This document shows, one piece after another, positions 62,289 through 64,000 of a DNA stretch of 64,000 nt. A program made the translations under genes and the position numbers. Within the stretch, counting starts at the first letter, position 1. Each line of letters begins with the position of its first letter. This DNA comes from JAJXZJ01 sp050012855. GTDB taxonomy: Bacteria; Verrucomicrobiota; Verrucomicrobiia; Limisphaerales; J093. The DNA is taken from positions 11,411 through 75,410 of the forward strand of contig JBEKGJ010000021.1 of the NCBI GenBank assembly GCA_050012855.1, in the 5' to 3' direction. The notes beneath the pieces are model-generated. The model saw nothing but the letters and a program-made list of their open reading frames with translations, was not told the origin of the DNA and ran no database searches.

Positions 62289-63119
62289 GTGAATAGACAT
62301 TGCCGCATTGAAAACGGGTTCACCTTGATCGAGTTGCTTGTCGTGGTTTCCATAATTGGCATTCTGGCTGCATTACTCCTCCCGGTGCTCTCGAAGGCTA
62401 AGGCTTACGCCCACTCCACCACGTGCAAGAATCACCTGCACCAAATGGGCCTGGCTCTCCAAATGTATGTGGACGAATACCAAAGCAAGTATCCGTATTA
62501 CCGCGGCCTCCCAGACCATGCGTATGACGATGCAGTTGGCGCTGATAATACCGCCTTTTGGTGGGCGAAGCTGCTTCCATATTACCCGATCAAATGGACG
62601 GACCCGGCATATCACTGCCCGGGATACAAAGGAGTGATTAAGGGGTCAATTATGGATAAGGGTGGTTGGACTCATCCTAATGGCAGTTATGCCTACAACG
62701 CCAAAGGAGCTTGTGGGACTTGGAGCAGCGTGATTACGAATAACGTGTTGCTAGGGTTGGGGGGAAGGACTTACAAGACACCGCGCCCGGGTCGGACGAC
62801 TGGGGTAACTTCTGAAGGACAAATAGCGGTGCCGGGCGAGATGTTTGCAATTGGTGAATCCAGGTGGAAAGCCCAGGGTGATCAGGGACCAGAAGGCGGT
62901 CGTGACTACATGCAGTGCGGCTGGATATATGGACCGGGCTATGCCAACAAGGGAATGGGAGCTTTTGACCCGGTACGGCACGGCAAGAATTACAATCAGC
63001 TTTTCTGCGACGGGCATGTGTCGGCGATGAGTCCTTGGGGTATTTTCGACCCGAGGAATACTGCCGCGATGTGGAATTACGACCACCAACCGCACCCGGA
63101 ATTCTGGCCACCTTTCTGA
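62289..63119 (+). CDS. Type II secretion-like pseudopilin, H-X9-DG class (lower GC)
   Basis: A 276-aa protein starting with GTG. Leader MNRHCRIENG, then FTLIELLVVVSIIGILAALL, then SKAKAYAHSTTCKNHLHQMGL. The globular part contains GSYAYNAKGACGTWSS, VPGEMFAIGESRWKA, and the H-X9-DG element HGKNYNQLFCDGHVS near the C terminus. Base composition is visibly lower in GC than the rest of the window, with more A/T at third positions, and the gene is bracketed by direct repeats A and B, so acquisition by transfer is plausible. Function is unknown beyond prepilin-type anchoring. Confidence 0.87.
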   Translation: MNRHCRIENGFTLIELLVVVSIIGILAALLLPVLSKAKAYAHSTTCKNHLHQMGLALQMYVDEYQSKYPYYRGLPDHAYDDAVGADNTAFWWAKLLPYYPIKWTDPAYHCPGYKGVIKGSIMDKGGWTHPNGSYAYNAKGACGTWSSVITNNVLLGLGGRTYKTPRPGRTTGVTSEGQIAVPGEMFAIGESRWKAQGDQGPEGGRDYMQCGWIYGPGYANKGMGAFDPVRHGKNYNQLFCDGHVSAMSPWGIFDPRNTAAMWNYDHQPHPEFWPPF

Positions 63120-63162
63120 CGAAGCCGCGCAAGAGCGCTCCAGCGAACCGCCGTGGGCGCAG

Positions 63163-63222
63163 TCACCCGCGCAGCGTCAATAAACCGGCGCCGCGGTAAA
63201 GGCAAATTCCTAGCAGTTTAGT
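63163..63222 (+). repeat. Direct repeat B of a three-copy set
   Basis: Nearly identical to copy A over 59-60 bp (TCACCCGCGCAGCGTCAATA, ACCGGCGCCGCGGT, GCAAATTCCTAGCAGTTTAG). Its right end overlaps the stop codon of the antitoxin gene. Confidence 0.85.
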
Positions 63223-63472
63223 CCTTGACCGGGGATTCAGCGTTCAAGCGATCTGCCAACCAAAGCTTGATCAAGGGCTGACGGGGAACGCCCTTGCGCC
63301 CGGCGTGCCGGTCCAGATCAGCCAGCATTCCCTGGGGAATGTCCAGATTGATCCGCTGTTTTTCCGAGCCAGGGCGGGTCGCATTCTTCACGTCGAAATA
63401 AGCGAGCACGTCTTTGCCAGCATCGAGCCTGGGCTCCAGGTTTTCGGCGGTCGTCTTCTCACGCTTGCCCAT
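63218..63472 (-). CDS. BrnA-type antitoxin
   Basis: An 84-aa protein with the layout of BrnA antitoxins: an N-terminal toxin-neutralising part (ENLEPRLDAGKDVLAYFDVKNA) and a ribbon-helix-helix-like DNA-binding part (EKQRINLDIPQGMLADLDRHA then KGVPRQPLIKLWLADRLN). It would bind and block a BrnT RNase and repress its own operon. A ribosome-binding site (AAAGGAA) supports ATG 63472. Its start overlaps the end of the toxin reading frame by 14 nt, the usual brnT-brnA arrangement. The neighbouring toxin gene is interrupted, so this antitoxin appears to be an orphan. Confidence 0.82.
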   Translation of the reverse strand: MGKREKTTAENLEPRLDAGKDVLAYFDVKNATRPGSEKQRINLDIPQGMLADLDRHAGRKGVPRQPLIKLWLADRLNAESPVKD

Positions 63473-63725
63473 AGTAAACGTTCCTTTCTGCAGCTCGTGC
63501 GCGCCGGGCGCTGGTGATCCAGAGCGATTCGCCACGGTGCGCAAGAACCACCGTCCACAGCTTTTCGTTGGTCAACCCGATCATGAGGTGCCATTCCTCG
63601 CCCTGATGCGCTGAGTTAAGCTGCATGCGGTCATAATCCCGCTACAAAGCCTGCGCCGCCTCGAAATCGAGGCCGTCCTTTTCCAGATTCGCCTGGCTCT
63701 TGGCTGGGTCGTATTCAAACGCCAC
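63459..63725 (-). pseudogene. BrnT-type toxin gene interrupted by an in-frame stop
   Basis: Read from GTG 63725 on the minus strand: VAFEYDPAKSQANLEKDGL then DFEAAQAL, a TAG stop at 63644-63642, then RDYDRMQLNSAHQGEEWHLM, IGLTNEKLWTVVLAHRGES and LWITSARRARAAE, ending at 63459. This is a complete BrnT fold (ribosome-dependent RNase family) apart from the stop. In BrnT relatives the position after AQAL is normally Trp, so a single TGG-to-TAG change explains it. The intact antitoxin follows with a 14-nt overlap. Either the toxin is dead or the base is a sequencing error. Confidence 0.8.
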
Positions 63726-63824
63726 GGTATAAAAAGTGGACCTTCGCGTGTCTCAGTCAATATGGCCCAAGCCAATCGGCGAGGGTAACCCACTCTTTAG
63801 GGGTCAGTCCTATAATCATTGCAT

Positions 63825-63880
63825 TCACCCTCGTAGCGTCAAGAAGGGAGGCGCGGTAAACAGCAAATTCCTGTCAGTTT
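63825..63880 (+). repeat. Direct repeat C of a three-copy set
   Basis: A more diverged copy: TCACCCTCGTAGCGTCAAGA, GGCGCGGTAAACA, GCAAATTCCTGTCAGTTT. It lies directly upstream of the xerC-like start. Confidence 0.8.
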
Positions 63881-63906
63881 GGCGAGGTTGCGCCTATGGT
63901 AACGGC

Positions 63907-64000
63907 GTGGCTGAAAGTGTGTCCATTCCACCCGACGACGGCGACCCGCAGGTCCAGGCGTTTCTGGCGCACCTGGCGACGGATCGGGGCGCGTCGGTTT
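63907..64000 (+). CDS. XerC-like tyrosine recombinase, N terminus only
   Basis: Only about 31 residues are in the window. From GTG 63907 they read MAESVSIPPDDGDPQVQAFL then AHLATDRGASV. The VQAFLAHLATDRGAS stretch matches the core-binding N-terminal domain of XerC-type site-specific recombinases, and the spacing from the start is typical. The catalytic domain lies beyond the window edge. It could be the housekeeping dimer-resolution XerC or an element-encoded recombinase; the direct repeat just upstream makes the second worth testing. Confidence 0.6.
   Translation, partial: MAESVSIPPDDGDPQVQAFLAHLATDRGASV

Overview
The window is high-GC DNA from what looks like a verrucomicrobium, probably the Pedosphaera/Limisphaerales side of the phylum. 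No rRNA or taxonomic marker was compared. The assignment rests on gene style: several H-X9-DG type pseudopilins, very large secreted proteins made of PA14, lamin-tail, CotH and Ig modules that end in a shared '...FRLR' tail, an ECF sigma factor fused to a large exported domain, DUF6807 and Tat-exported Gfo/Idh/MocA proteins, and many short palindromic and heptameric intergenic repeats.

Layout. 1-3.6 kb: 3' part of dnaK, then groES and groEL, closed by a strong intrinsic terminator. 3.6-6.2 kb: a repeat-rich spacer, glgC on the minus strand, and the frameshifted remains of the 3' end of a glmS gene. 6.2-16.7 kb: a 1156-aa secreted multidomain protein divergent from a GH38-like hydrolase, an SDR oxidoreductase, the potassium transporter kup, an AsmA-like anchored protein and a small lysine-rich protein with two winged-helix-like repeats. 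17-22 kb: a membrane-tethered sigma factor with about 830 exported residues, an orphan third copy of the winged-helix-like repeat, and a secreted protein of unknown function. 22-29.2 kb: housekeeping block with pheS, tRNA-His(GTG), metX, the minus-strand run ruvC-ruvA-acyltransferase (4-nt overlap at its end), rnhC and a dus gene. A dispersed repeat of roughly 170-190 bp flanks part of this block in inverted orientation.

29.6-52.2 kb: a long accessory stretch of exported proteins: pseudopilin, NHL-repeat protein, membrane M28 peptidase, arabinofuranosidase-like glycosidase, Calx-beta/Ig repeat protein, lipoproteins, a 2532-aa PA14/lamin-tail/CotH protein, DUF6807 protein, a second pseudopilin and a Tat-exported oxidoreductase. 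Two genes here share an almost identical 48-nt 5' leader.

52.2-57.2 kb is the most unusual part: lexA followed by one 1421-aa gene that joins an apparently active DinB-type Y-family polymerase to a complete DnaE-type C-family polymerase. A near-perfect palindrome abuts the lexA start codon and is the obvious candidate SOS operator. 57.3-62 kb carries a Tat-exported TIM-barrel-like protein, an exported thioredoxin and DNA topoisomerase III. 62-64 kb holds a third pseudopilin, a BrnT/BrnA toxin-antitoxin pair whose toxin has an internal stop, and the start of a XerC-like recombinase. Each of these units is preceded by a copy of a 56-60 bp direct repeat.

Functionally the window mixes housekeeping (protein folding, DNA repair, translation, methionine and glycogen synthesis) with a large investment in polysaccharide-active and surface-displayed proteins, as expected for a free-living polymer degrader.
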